From the NCBI RefSeq assembly GCF_030272615.1, contig NC_081410.1, positions 568,931,152-568,995,151 of the forward strand: a stretch of 64,000 nucleotides of DNA. The letters run 5' to 3'. Shown here piece by piece: positions 23,562-35,038 of the stretch. Position 1 is the first letter of the stretch. Every line of letters starts with the position of its first letter. Position numbers and translations under genes: made by a program. The notes beneath the pieces were generated by a model. The model was not told the origin of the DNA. It made no database searches and worked only from the letters and a program-made list of their open reading frames with translations. The stretch is from Cryptomeria japonica (lineage: Eukaryota; Streptophyta; Pinopsida; Cupressales; Cupressaceae).

Positions 23562-24682
23562 TGATGAATACTAAGAGAGGGGGGTGAATTAGTATACCAA
23601 AAATTACTGAACTCAAACACTTAAACAGTTTAGCAGTTAACCGGTATAGTAGATTTACTAACAAACTAGTTAAGACAAACGAAAACCAAATAGAAAATAA
23701 AGAATTCACCCACAAGATTACAAACACCATAACACAAGAGATTTTGACGTTTAAACCCAAATGGGAAAAACCACGGTGAGCTGAAACTCACAAGTAACTA
23801 TCTGCAGAATAGAAATCAGACCGGTTAAGGTCATACAATGTTCTTCACCAGAACAGATCCTGTTAGGAATCTAGATCTCTGTTAGGAGATAAGTCTTGTT
23901 AAAGACTACCTTGTGAGAGGATTTCAGATTCACAGTTGTGAACCACCTTGTTAGAGGATTTACAAAGGCTTTCCTAGGCCTACCCAGTCAAGGGTTTCAG
24001 ACTTGTCGAGGATGTGAGTAATCAACAAGTGTGTGATCTAAATACTAGCATAGTATGCTTGGTTAGATTCTTGATGGCTCATTGTTAATGCATTTCAGCA
24101 TTACTTCAGTCTTCAATATCTCCACACTCTCCTTCACATAGACCTCATCTTCTCTTCTATGATCGCACATACAAAAACCTCATCAACCACCTTCAACCCT
24201 TACAACCACTAAAACCCTAGACATGATGTCCTTATAAAGGAATCTGATTTCATGTCGGTCCAATAGGATTACATTGCAAGTTCCTAGGTTCAGTGCATCT
24301 AGACACATTTGGTGACACGACACAGAATCACCGCCAAAGTGTCGGTGGATGGTAACTCATCACAGAGTAATACCGGTTCATTACCGATTACCGGTTATAC
24401 ATTTTACTAAATACCAGTTTGACAAAATGAAGACTAGAAAAAATGATAGTTGCCGCTTTAGTTCCTTCTAACTGCTTGAGATCCTCGAACCGCTTGAGAT
24501 CTTCATACCGCTTGAGATCGGTAAACACTTTCTACAAAACACCGATAGTCTAAAGACTATAATACATAATATCGGTTGGAACAAATATCGGTTTAGCATA
24601 ACTCATACATAAAAAAAGTGATCTCTAAGCAAGTGTGTGTCCATCAATGACAATCACAACATCATTATAAAAAATGCCAACA
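23562..24682 (-). repeat. Copia-type 3' LTR (family of the solo LTR at 40183)
   Basis: On the minus strand it starts TGTTGGCATTTTTT and ends TTAGTATTCATCA. It is the reverse complement, by eye along its length, of 40183-41333, and shares the TATA-like TTATAA near 24231-24237. A polypurine tract sits directly upstream on the minus strand, so this is a 3' LTR whose element has largely been lost. Confidence 0.85.
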
Positions 24683-24694
24683 ATCTCCCCCTTT
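24683..24694 (-). promoter_or_regulatory. Polypurine tract next to the copia-type 3' LTR
   Basis: On the minus strand AAAGGGGGAGAT abuts TGTTGGCA, the LTR start. It shows which side the element body was on. Confidence 0.85.
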
Positions 24695-25380
24695 GGCATT
24701 GATGGCAAGACTTAGGAAAATTTTGACATCTAAGTGTTTTACAACAAAAAATATGCCATAATCAAAATTATTCCCCCTAAGCATATACACTATCCCTTTT
24801 GCAGAAAATAAAATGTATACTACTCCCTTAAAGAGATAACATGAAAGTATACATTCATCAAAATTTTAAAATACAAAATACTACTCCCCCTTTGCCAACA
24901 TTTATGTTATTAGACCTAGGCTTTTGTAATGAGTCTGCATGTGGAGTGGGCTTTTATTTTTTATTTGTTTTTCTTAGAAAACAAATTGCATGTAATAGAA
25001 GGGCCAAGGTCATGATTTTAAGTCATGAGACCTAGGTTTTGTATACGCCCCTCATATAGTGAGGGCCAAGAGCTAAAGGCTCTTTCATTTTCTTTATTTA
25101 TTATATATTATAAATTAATGTGTTAATTAAGATTTAAATATTTAAAAATATTAATTAATATATATTAACTTATAAGGGGAGTTAAGTTATATTTCTAATT
25201 ATATAATTTTATTAAGATTAATTCTTTAAAAATCTTAGTAAAATTATATTAAGTTGTAAAAATAAAATTAAAAGGAATTAATAATTTTATCATAGCACTT
25301 AAAATATAACAAATCATTTTAATTTTAGTGTTAAAATTAAATTATTTCAAGAGATAAGAGAAAGAATAAATAATTCATGC
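24695..25380. other. Element remnant grading into AT-rich DNA
   Basis: 24695 to about 24900 has repeated CCCCCT/CCCCCTT patches (near 24774 and 24884), like the multiple purine tracts seen upstream of some copia 3' LTRs on the minus strand. From 25080 the sequence is very AT-rich. No coding frame was recognised. Confidence 0.45.
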
Positions 25381-25404
25381 AAAATTCAACAAGGGAGATA
25401 TTTT

Positions 25405-25665
25405 TGTCTTTTGGGCTATATTTGGCATCAGAATGCATGCAGATTTCAGAGGAGGGGGTTGCTTTTTCAGGCTATTTTTGACATCAGGGTTCATGCAAAT
25501 TTTATAGAGGAAGAAGTTCTTTTTCAGGGGGCTATTTTTGGCAATCCATGCAGTAAAGAGTTACACATGCATACCTTTTCAGTTGAGGGACTATTTTTAT
25601 CAGTAGGGACTATTTTTGGCATATTTTTATAGGTGCTTTGCATGCATTTTCAGGCAAATTCGCCT
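25405..25665. repeat. Degenerate tandem repeat around GGCTATTTTTGGCATCAG
   Basis: Variants of GGCTATTTTTGGCATCAG, followed by CATGCA and a G/A-rich run, occur near 25413, 25471, 25530, 25586 and 25605. They form irregular units of about 20-60 bases. Confidence 0.6.
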
Positions 25666-28600
25666 AGGGTTTGCTTCATGCATATTTTTGGAGCTTCTCT
25701 TCTATATATTCTTCTCTCCTCTTCATTTATTTTTTCCAGTTCTTTGTTTTTGCTTACACATACAACAAAAAGCATTGTAGCTCAGTATTTTATCAGTTTT
25801 CTGCATTGTAATAGAGATTATTTTCAGTGTGCAATAGAGAGTTCAGTTTTCCTTGTCAATTATTTTTGTTTCTCCATTGTCAGATGAATGATTTGATAGA
25901 GTTATTGTGATTTAATTTTGAATCCTTTACTCTGTCTCGTTTATGCTTTGCAGAAATAGGAAGATTTGATAGTAAATCCAGGTTGTGGGTTGAGCTCATT
26001 TGGTTTCCAATCAGTTGCATGCTGTGAAAAATAACTTTTCCTTCATACAACATTGGATAACTTCGAGCCTTCACATGTAATATTGATGAATTTATGATCT
26101 TATTTGATTTGTGTGATAAATATTGATGTTTATTGCAGTTGTTTAAAGTTTTAGGATAGCAAGTAGAACTACCCCATTTGGTGCATCGCCTCATTTAGGA
26201 TAGGTTTTCATTACATGCAAGATTTCTATCCCTTTTCCCATAAAAAGTAATTTGCAATAGATTCATCATATAGGACGCCAACCTATTATCTAATTCACCT
26301 TCACTTTGAGCAACCCACAGGCTCGAAGGTGTTTCCATGTTTCACAGGATTGTTGATCTTTTAGTTTAGCATCACAGGTGCAATCCTTCATGACAACAAT
26401 ATTACCTTCACATTCTATGATATTTCTAATACTATGAATTGCCTTGGGTGTAAAGTTGTTTTTCAAGCTTGGGAATTCATAGATAGTATGAACAATTAGG
26501 AGGGTATCTAAATTTTACAAGGAAGATCGATATGGCCATAGGGTTAATTTAGGTGTTTAGAGGAAAATGAGTCAATGTTCTAAATAAGTCCATAAAATTA
26601 AATAAAATGGTATACAACTTTTTTATGTAGTTGGTTAATAGTATCTTATTTGTTGTTAGAATGACAATTAAATTATTATTTAGTAAGTGATTGAGTTCCT
26701 AAACAAATAAGGAGTGAGAAACATTATTATTTCTATGACTCATTTCAAGAAGAAAAAAAACTATTGTTTTGATGGTTATATAAGTGGGACTTTAGTGGGT
26801 TATCTTATTTCAAATATAAGAAGAATCATTCAAACAAGTTCTTAAGTAGAAACTAGAGGTTTAAACTAAAGCTGGAAAATTCTTTTTGAAATAAAGGTAA
26901 GGGATAGTAGAGAAGGAGATGGTTGTTGTTTATATGATGGTTATACATGATATTTTTCTTATGATGTAATAGGAATAATTGAATATTAGTTATATAAAGT
27001 TGTTATGTCATAGATGCTCTTGATGGTGTACTAGAGCCAATTTAAATTATGAAAATTTATATTTGCAATTGTAATTTTTTAGTAGTCTTAAATAAGAAAT
27101 TTGGTGGTTTATTATTAACATATGGGTATCTATTATATTAATGTATAATCCTTTGAAGTATTTATCTTTGGATAGAATTGACCTTTATTTTGTACAATCA
27201 TTGATAACAAGTGCACTAGATTGTAGAAAATTATAAACTCTATGATTTGGGCTTGTTATGGTAAGATTTAGTAGTCAAAAACTCGATGTTTATAAGTATT
27301 GCATACTTGGAAAGCATGTACCCTTAGTTGTTTCCTTCTAGTCATCAATTACTATATTTCACAAGGGTCGTGGACCTTATGTTCTCCTTAGTGGTTTACT
27401 TACCTCAATTGGTGTTACTAAGGTCCTTGTTGTCTTCAGATCGTGATCATCTTTATTGCCGATGACTTGATATTAATATCATTATGATAAATTAGATAAT
27501 TCCCTCTTTGTGACCAAGTTGCTAATTATTAGCCCATTATCTTAGTTATTTTTTCTTATTCACTTAATCCTATTGATTTCATGATGTCCCTACACCAAAT
27601 GGGCTCTTGTAAAGAATGAGCCAATTTCAAGCAATTATACTAGTGTAAATAGTGGTAACCCTTATTATGTATAACAATGACCTCATTACAATATGGTGAG
27701 TAATACGTCTTAAGTGGTTGAAACCAGAGTCAAATCATTGATTAAATATAGAAATTTTTCTTTGTCTCACCTAAGTGGGTGGCAGTCGATGAGAGAATTG
27801 TCTAGGAAAATTAGACCCTAGAAAGGGTTGCATACCCACTATTATAAAGTCATGTTAGACAATCATAAATTTCCTTTTTATCGAACTACGAAGTCTCTAC
27901 GCTTTCATGTAGGCAAGGCCATCTGTGATGAGCTCCTGAGACATTAGGTTTGGCCCCTAGGTCTTCTCCTTCTGAGATTTGCTTGTACTAACCCCACCTT
28001 CCTAATAAGATGCATTCCTTCTTCACATTTTGCAAATTCCATAGTTGACTATTGTATGACTGATCTAGTTAAGTAATAAATGATTTGTCATGATGATCAT
28101 GTATCTAATAATCCTTTGACCTTGTGTTGAACATCCAGACAAGTAGACAACTTGCAAGTGTAGGTATGGGACGAAAGGCAAATACATAATGGTGGAATTG
28201 TGAGGGTAACTTGATTATGAAGAAGGTACATTTAGTTGTAACTATAAGAATCTTTATTTTTTTTGGTATAAAATTTAATCTTGATTAGAATGGTTACCTT
28301 CTATATTTTACTACTACTTGTAGATTTACAAGGGCGTTGTGTTATGGTTTAAAAAATATATATATTGCAATTTAGTTAAGTTTGGTGTAGTTTATTTATG
28401 TTTCATTTTATCTCTTAAATGTGTATATTTTAAGTATTGCAGTTTCTATTCAAATATTAAATTGTGTATGAATTTTAAAAAAATTGTTAGTGTTATGTTA
28501 TGTTCAGTCGAATAAAAAGTGGGCATAACAGACATCGATCTTCCGCGTAAATAGAACCAATGCAATGGTGGCACCGACTAACTCCATCTATGCGCGCATA

Positions 28601-28769
28601 ATGATAATAATCATTTGCCGGTGCAATGAACTTAACGAGCATTCACATCAAAGGTGTGGTCGCTGGTGTATAAAAAATAGCCATAGAAAGTGATGTCTAT
28701 GGCCTGTAGCCGTGCCAAAAAACTTCAATCTACGGGCCCCAAAGCAATAAAGCCTGCCAAATCAATGCA
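25666..28769. other. 3.1-kb AT-rich region, no supported feature
   Basis: A CTATATATT box near 25702, followed by a pyrimidine run and TTTTTCCAG, could be an old LTR or promoter, but no repeat partner was found. The rest has no frame, LTR ends or repeats that I can recognise. Confidence 0.5.
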
Positions 28770-28842
28770 TGCAACAACACGTCACCTATATCGCCGAATA
28801 GAGCTATGGATGCAACAATACGTCACCTATATCACCGAATAG
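28770..28842. repeat. Tandem duplication, 41-base period
   Basis: TGCAACAACACGTCACCTAT at 28770 recurs as TGCAACAATACGTCACCTAT at 28811, and the similarity continues into GCCGAATAG / ACCGAATAG. Confidence 0.85.
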
Positions 28843-29250
28843 ATTTCATAGGATAAGAGCCACAAACCAAGCATTGAACAGGTGAATCTTTCGATCTCAA
28901 ATGCAAAAATACCTCTGAAACCACCTTGATCAACAAACAATGTTGAGTAGAGAAACCACTGTCACAAGATCAGGTAATGAACAGTAACAAAACCCGATAT
29001 GCCCAAGTGTTGGGCGGACTCAGACCAAAGATATGAATTGCAATACAATGTGTTAGAAAAGCAAAGATCGTCAAGGCCAATGAGCAAATATTAGATAGCA
29101 ACCTCGCCTCTCCTTGGCTGAGTTATTTCAAAAAATGGAGGCCCTTATGATAGTTGCATTCAAGAGGCCCTTCAAATTTTTCAATATTACATGTGGTAGT
29201 TAAAGAGTAAGAAGATAAATTTTGAGGTTGGCAACACTGAAGGATGGATC

Positions 29251-29314
29251 TATACATCTTTTCAAGTTAGCTTCTTTTCTTTATACATCTTTTCAAGTTA
29301 GCTTCTTTTCTTTA
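29251..29314. repeat. Tandem duplication, 31-base period
   Basis: Two near-perfect copies of a unit starting TATACATCTTTTCAAG lie head to tail at 29251 and 29282. Confidence 0.93.
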
Positions 29315-29896
29315 AGATGACGTTTTGCATGAGAAGCATTATTGGCTTTCTTTTTCCTTGCTTTTCTTTAATTTTCTTGTTGGTGTTGGTGCTGACATAT
29401 TTGAAGAGTACATGTATTTTGGAGTTTGACTTTTGAAGATAGGTAAGAGATTTTGTAATGAGATGAAAATGGATTGTTTTCTAGTGACCTTATAAGATTG
29501 AGATTAAGAATTATACCATTCTAATGGTTATTAGGAAACTTGATGGATCTTTGTCCTAGTTCAGTACATGGATTGTTGTCAAATAATTTAAGAATCCGTG
29601 ATTCAAGAGTTTGGTACTAAGAACTTGTGAATTTAGCTTGAAGCCACACATTTCTAAGGGCCATGCAAAAAATCGATGGATTTTTGTTGATTGGGAAATT
29701 GTTTCTTCAAGAAGAGATACCTTACTAAAATCACTGAATGCTTCTCTTAGGGATGAATCATCCACCCCCAAGATAAACCAACAAATTATGGCCAACACCC
29801 ATGACTAAAATATCATTTGGATGACTAGTTTTAGTGCTTTGCACTACATTGAAAAACTAGAGAGAAAATGTAAGAAATTTGCTAGAGTGAAATATT
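29315..29896. other. Flank of the plus-strand copia-type element
   Basis: No supported gene. 29892-29896 (ATATT) is the left target duplication of the next element. The sequence continues after it at 34798. Confidence 0.5.
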
Positions 29897-30326
29897 TGTT
29901 GGTGTAAATAATTATTCATCTTGGATATTATTACACTTACTTAAGTTTACTTAGGAAATGCATTTCATAGTAATTTGGGTATGAGACACTTGGGTGTTTG
30001 TGCCACATTGGGATAGTGTGTGTAGGAGAATTTTCACCTTTTATGGTGTTGATCATGTTGTTACACTCCACATTCAGTAGGTGATCCACCTCATGTGGAC
30101 TATTATATTATTTATCCTACCTACCCTTGTTTCTTATTGAGCCACATGTCATGTTTGTGTGCTCACATATCCATAAGCCTTGCCTATATAAGCAGGCTCA
30201 TCTACATTGTATGTAATGGAACAATTGATCGTTTATCTATTGATGAGAATACAGTTTATTCTTATCCTATATTTTGTCTCTCTATTGTACTTTTAATTAA
30301 GCTCTTGATCTTGGCAAAATCTCACA
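29897..30326 (+). repeat. 5' LTR of the plus-strand copia-type element
   Basis: It starts TGTTGGTGTAAATAATT and ends AAATCTCACA, and matches 34342-34792. The 3' copy has about 20 extra bases around CACACCTATTTCCTACC near 34570. Confidence 0.93.
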
Positions 30327-30339
30327 TGGTATCAGAGCC
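30327..30339 (+). promoter_or_regulatory. Primer-binding site, initiator tRNA-Met
   Basis: TGGTATCAGAGCC is an exact match to the standard plant initiator-tRNA-Met primer site and directly follows the LTR. Confidence 0.93.
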
Positions 30340-30689
30340 ATTAGTGCGTCATTGATTTGTTTTGAAGACGCATTATTGTGACGTCAAGAAGTAGATCTAA
30401 GGAGCAACATCTTTTGGAGGCGTCCTAGACTAGATTTGACCTCGCCATTGCGTCTAGGTGGCCATTTCCATGAATTTTGGTTATAAAGTTGGCCTATTTT
30501 GGTGAGAAAATTTTTTTCGCTAATTTTGCTATTATTTTACGAATTTCGAATTTTTTTTTAGTTTTTTCTAAAAAAATTTTTTAAAAAAATTTCGAATTTT
30601 TTTTTTCGTAAAAATAAAAATTAAATTTCAAAAAAAAAAATCAAAATTCAAAATTCAAAAAAAATCAAAAAAATTGTTTTGGGGGTCCG

Positions 30690-31060
30690 AAGACCCCCCC
30701 GTAACCCTTCGGTCTCTGCAACTCCATCGACGACCTCTCGCAGCTCCCCCGCCGCAGCCCGCAGCCCACAGCATAACCGGAAGCCCCGCCGCTTGCCGAG
30801 ACCTCCGGACCCCACCTCCCGTCGCCTCCAAAGCAGCCCGTGCAACCTCCTGCCGTGCCACCCTCGGCGGCCCCGCCGCCTCCGCTATAGCTGCCTCGCC
30901 TTAGTTGTAGCTGCTGCGCCTCCCGTCTGCTGTGCCGCCCCCACCAACGACTTTCCCGTCGGCCCTCCGGCGGCCCTGCACTGCCGCCACTACCCAGGTG
31001 GACCTGCGACCTCCTCCGCCACACGGACTTTGCAGGTAACTCAGTGAATCCACGCCCGCC
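30690..31060. other. GC-rich island in the 5' leader of the copia-type element
   Basis: This stretch is rich in CCGCCG, GCAGCC and CCTCCG inside otherwise AT-rich DNA. Open frames run on both strands because stop codons are rare in GC-rich sequence. None shows a domain or starts in a sensible place, so I do not call a gene. Confidence 0.7.
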
Positions 31061-31857
31061 ATGTGGCAGGAGGCCACTGGCCCATGGACACATCACACTG
31101 ACACGTCATCAGCCACATCATATTTTTTTGGCCAACCAGATCGCGCCACGTCAGCGCCCAGTCAACCATAAAGTATTGGCAACGGTCATACGGCCATCAA
31201 ATTTAACCCTGCAGTTCCCTAACATCATCATTTTTCAAAAAATTTGCAGGACCCTCTCATTGAGCTTTTTGATTTTGCAATTTAACTTCAAATGGCCATA
31301 TCTTACTCATTTTTGCTCCTTTTTTGGTGCAATATTTTTTGAAATGGGCTAGAATTTCATGTACTTTCATGTGGTGGAATTATTTTTTGATTTTGATGGA
31401 CAGATGTTTCAGAATTCTCAGTTTTTGGTGACTGTACCTGTCCAATCCCTGTTTCTGCAACTTCAAGGTCTCCGTTCGGGCTCATATGAACTCCTTTTCA
31501 AGTGTCATTTTTTTTGAAAGTGCATTATTTTTTGTCTACTCTCAGAATATGCTATCAGTTTGCAGCAATTGTGGGTAGAAATTGTACTTTCATCATATGG
31601 TCTTATTTGGCCAATTTGGCATTTGCATTGCATAGATCTATCTTTCTAATCTTTTTCTTTGAAGTTCTCATCCTATTAGGGCAGTTGTAAAACAAAATCA
31701 AAATTCCACCTTGCCATTATTTGCAAGTGGCCTATTGTACACGCACTACATATAAAGTGCCAAAATCATCATTTTTTGGGGGGGTACTTTGATTAAGTGA
31801 ATTTGGGAGGGTTTCTCTTGTGATTTTGTGCTCTTGTGTTCCTTCCTTTTTGCTGCT

Positions 31858-33468
31858 ATGGGTTCTTCTAAGTTTCCTCTCTTAACTCCTCATAATCATG
31901 CTACTTAGAAAATTGATGAATGGAGTAAACTTATGGAAAAAGGACTAACTCATTACATTGATGGAACTATTGTTGCTCCCGCTGATCCTAAGGTTGACCC
32001 AGTTGGTCACTTGGATTGGCTCCTTAAAAATATCATGGCAATTGGTACCTTACGAAAGTATGTATCAAAGGATCTCATTTTTCATATTGAGAAGTGTATT
32101 CTAATCAAGGATGCATGGCAAAAGTTTCAAGACTTGTATGGTCAAGTTGATGAGATTAGGGGATATCAAATTGATAGTGATCTCACCATGTTAGATCCCA
32201 AGAACTTTGATACTATACAAGATTATGTCACTAAGGCAAATGAGTTGAGGGCACAACTCAAAGATTGTGGCATTGATAAGAAGGATACTCAATTGATCTT
32301 CAACTTGATAGGCAAGATTCCACAAGAATATGCAGCATTTGTTTCTAGTTTCCAAACCCATAGGATGACAATGGGTTCAAGCTACACAATGTCTACATTT
32401 GATGCTTTCAATGAAATGTTGATGATGGAACAAACTAAGTTGATAAGCATGGGCATTCTTAAGGCTTCTAAGTCTCAAGCATTAGTGGCAAATCAAGGGA
32501 ACAAAGGAAATCAAGGAAAAGACAACTCAAACAAGAAGAAATGGAAATCAAAGCCTAAGGACAAAGCATCATCCTCTCCACAACAAGGAGATACATCCTC
32601 TTCCAAGAGGGATAATTCACCAAAGAGGGAGAGACCTACTTGTGCCTATTGTAAAAAGTTTGGTCATGAGGAGCATCGTTGCCATTCTAAGAAGATTGAT
32701 GAGCTCACACATATCCTCAAAAAGCATAACATTGATTTGCCTAATGTCTACAAGAAGGATGATTCATCAACTTCCACTTCCTCACATTCAAAAGGAAAAG
32801 GGCAAGTATTCATGGCTTCTACAAGTGGGAAGACTCACTCTTTTGGGACAAGAAAAGGAAAAGCTCTATGTGCTACTATCAGTCATGATTCAGAGAGATG
32901 GCCTCTAGATTCAGGGACTTCTCATCATATGGAATCTTCACAGTCTATGTTCTCTACATTTGAGCCTTGCACCATGCCACAAATATTGATGGGCAATCAT
33001 ACATACATGGATGTGATTGGGAAAGGATCTATTGACATTGGGGATAACTCCTTCAATAATGTGTTGTGTGTACCCCACTTGACAAACAATCTCCTTTCTA
33101 TCTATCAAATCACACATGGTGCAACTAAGAGAGTTGTGGAGTTCACATCTGAGTCAATTTTCATTAGAGACTTGGAGACTAGATCTATCATTGTGACTGG
33201 GGTGGTTGATCATGCATCTCGGTTATACTCCTTTTCATATTTTGTTGATGATGATGATTTCACATTTGATGATTCTACACATGATCACACTTCTTGTGAT
33301 GGTTCAGATTTTGAGGAGAACTTTGGGCACTTGAACATGGGGATTCTCACATGTGAACCCCTTCTTGAGTCTTGTATTTCATCTCCTCATACTGATATCT
33401 CATCACCTATTGCACCCAATGATGCGGATAGTGCGACAATTTTGCCTTCATGTGATTCAGTGCAATAG
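31858..33468 (+). pseudogene. gag: Copia-type gag and protease, one early stop
   Basis: Gag packages the element RNA; the protease would cut the polyprotein. The likely start is the ATG at 31858 (MGSSKFPLLTPHNHAT), followed by TAG at 31906-31908 where copia gags usually have Trp. The frame then runs open to 33468. If translation restarts, the ATG at 31933 gives 511 residues. The gag core holds DLTMLDPKNFDTIQDYVTKA and LIFNLIGKIPQEY. A zinc knuckle (CAYCKKFGHEEHRC, about 32641-32682) has the CX2CX4HX4C spacing. The protease core is WPLDSGTSHHMESS near 32900, followed by VLCVPHLTNNLLSI. The frame ends before any integrase. The single early stop makes this one of the best-preserved coding regions in the window. 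Confidence 0.85.
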
Positions 33469-33489
33469 GATATTCATTGTCTTCCAGCT

Positions 33490-34131
33490 TTGGATTCATG
33501 GGATGATTACTTGACAGGCATTGCAGGTTTGTTTGTGGAATCCTACATTGCATATTTGGGAGACATCATTGATGACATTCATCTTCTCTTTGATGAAGGT
33601 GATCCTTCTTTGATTGTTGCGAGGGAACACTCTGACCCTCTTGTTCATTCTCTACATGATCATTCTTTTGAGGTTGACATGATTGTGGATACTTATGTAC
33701 AACAGTTGGAGGAGGTCTCTTTATCTTTTGAGGAGACATGTGAGTCTTTGGGACATGTTCTACATCCTTCTCCACTAGATCTTGGAGTGCCTTTTTCAGT
33801 AGTGTGGCACAGTTTACCACCTTTGGAGGGGGTATCTTTCAACATTGACATGGGGACACTTGAGCAGTTTTTAGAGTTTCCTTTCATCATGAGTTTTCTT
33901 TATACATCTTCCCTTCATGATTGGGGAGACTTCATGGATACACCTTTGGTTTTGTTTCTTCCTAAGGGGAGGAATATTGTTCAACATTCGTGGAGCAGTT
34001 TCTTCTTACATCAAGCTTCTATCATTGGTGCAAATTCCACATTGAGGGGGGGCTTCCTAGCTTCTCTTCTTCTCTCATATGGGGGGGAATTTTTCCTCAC
34101 ATGGGGTTCTGTCCTTCACATACTTCTATAA
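33490..34131 (+). CDS. Second frame of the copia-type element, function unknown
   Basis: The frame is the same as for the gag-protease frame and is separated from it by one TAG (33466-33468), so it may once have been its C-terminal extension. The 213 residues are acidic and rich in Asp, Leu and Phe (DDYLTGIAGLFVESYIAYLG near the start). No integrase or polymerase motif is present. Its 3' part is shared with the minus-strand relative at 21181-21585. It occupies the place of integrase and reverse transcriptase in full copia elements. I do not recognise it. Confidence 0.4.
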   Translation: MDSWDDYLTGIAGLFVESYIAYLGDIIDDIHLLFDEGDPSLIVAREHSDPLVHSLHDHSFEVDMIVDTYVQQLEEVSLSFEETCESLGHVLHPSPLDLGVPFSVVWHSLPPLEGVSFNIDMGTLEQFLEFPFIMSFLYTSSLHDWGDFMDTPLVLFLPKGRNIVQHSWSSFFLHQASIIGANSTLRGGFLASLLLSYGGEFFLTWGSVLHILL

Positions 34132-34341
34132 GAGTTCTTTGTATCTAGTTTTCATCTCTCTTTTAGGGGAGGGTTTTTTCCCATTGGGTTTTTCTCTCTT
34201 TCTCCACTTTGTGAGAGATTTCATTGCATTGGTTTTCATGCATTTGCATTTGTACATGGGTACCCAACATGGCCTTGTAGCCGGGACCCATCTTGCATTG
34301 TAGACTTAAGTCCATTCCCCTAAGTTGCACTTAAGGGGGGG
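34132..34341 (+). promoter_or_regulatory. 3' leader ending in the polypurine tract
   Basis: CTTAAGGGGGGG at about 34330-34341 directly precedes the 3' LTR. The preceding 200 bases are non-coding and match the minus-strand relative. Confidence 0.75.
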
Positions 34342-34792
34342 TGTTGGTGTAAATAATTATTCATCTTGGATATTATTACACTTACTTAAGTTTACTTAGG
34401 AAATGCATTTCATAGTAGTTTGGGTATGAGACACTCTAGTGTTTGTGCCACATTGGGATAGTGTGTGTAGGAGAATTTCCACCTTTTATGGTGTTGATCT
34501 TGTTGTTACACTCCACATTCAGTGGGTGATCCACCTCATGTGGACTATTATATTATTTCTCCTACCTACCCACACCTATTTCCTACCTACCCTTGTTTCT
34601 TATTGAGCCGCATGTCATGTTTATGTGCTCACATATCCATAAGCCTTGCCTATATAAGCAGGCTCATCTACATTGTATGTAATAGAACAATTGATCATTT
34701 ATCTATTGATGAGAATACAATTTATTCTTATCCTATATTTTGTCTCTCTATCGTACTTTTCATTGAGCTCTTGATCTTGGCAAAATCTGACA
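34342..34792 (+). repeat. 3' LTR of the plus-strand copia-type element
   Basis: It starts TGTTGGTGTAAATAATT and ends AAATCTGACA. ATATT follows at 34793-34797. Confidence 0.93.
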
Positions 34793-34797
34793 ATATT

Positions 34798-35038
34798 CAT
34801 CTTTGGAAAACAACTTACCTCAAGTTTGCAACCCAGAGCATATATATAAAATTGGTAGAAATAACAGATAGATGTCTTAGACATTCCAACCACAATTCTA
34901 TTTAAGAAAACTTTAACAACTTGATAGAATTGATAGAGATTTGTTGATTGCAAAATTATTTCCTCACAAAGAGATTTTCTCAAAAATATGTATTATATGT
35001 AATCAAAAAAATTTGTAATGTAAGACTTAAGGGGGGTC
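34798..35038. other. Short flank between two retrotransposons
   Basis: These 241 bases contain no feature. The last five (GGGTC, 35034-35038) are the left target duplication of the next element. Confidence 0.6.

Larger units (their letters stand above)
29897..34792 (+). mobile_element. Ty1/copia-type element with gag and protease only
   Basis: LTRs at 29897-30326 and 34342-34792 have TG...CA ends. The exact duplication ATATT lies outside (29892-29896, 34793-34797). Primer site, leader, gag-protease frame, a second frame and a polypurine tract are in the right order. The gag zinc knuckle and the DSGTSHHM protease box are of the Ty1/copia kind. No integrase, reverse transcriptase or RNase H was found in the 4.9 kb, so I infer a non-autonomous element whose polymerase is supplied by relatives. 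A shorter, reversed relative lies at 19573-23400. Confidence 0.93.

Noticed and set aside
25880-26194. A 104-codon minus-strand frame
   Set aside because: It has no motif, no conserved neighbour and AT-driven composition; chance is the simpler explanation.
30665-31096. Overlapping Gly/Arg-rich and Pro-rich frames in the GC-rich leader
   Set aside because: Frames run on both strands with no preferred one, as expected from high GC content, and they lie before the element's own gag.
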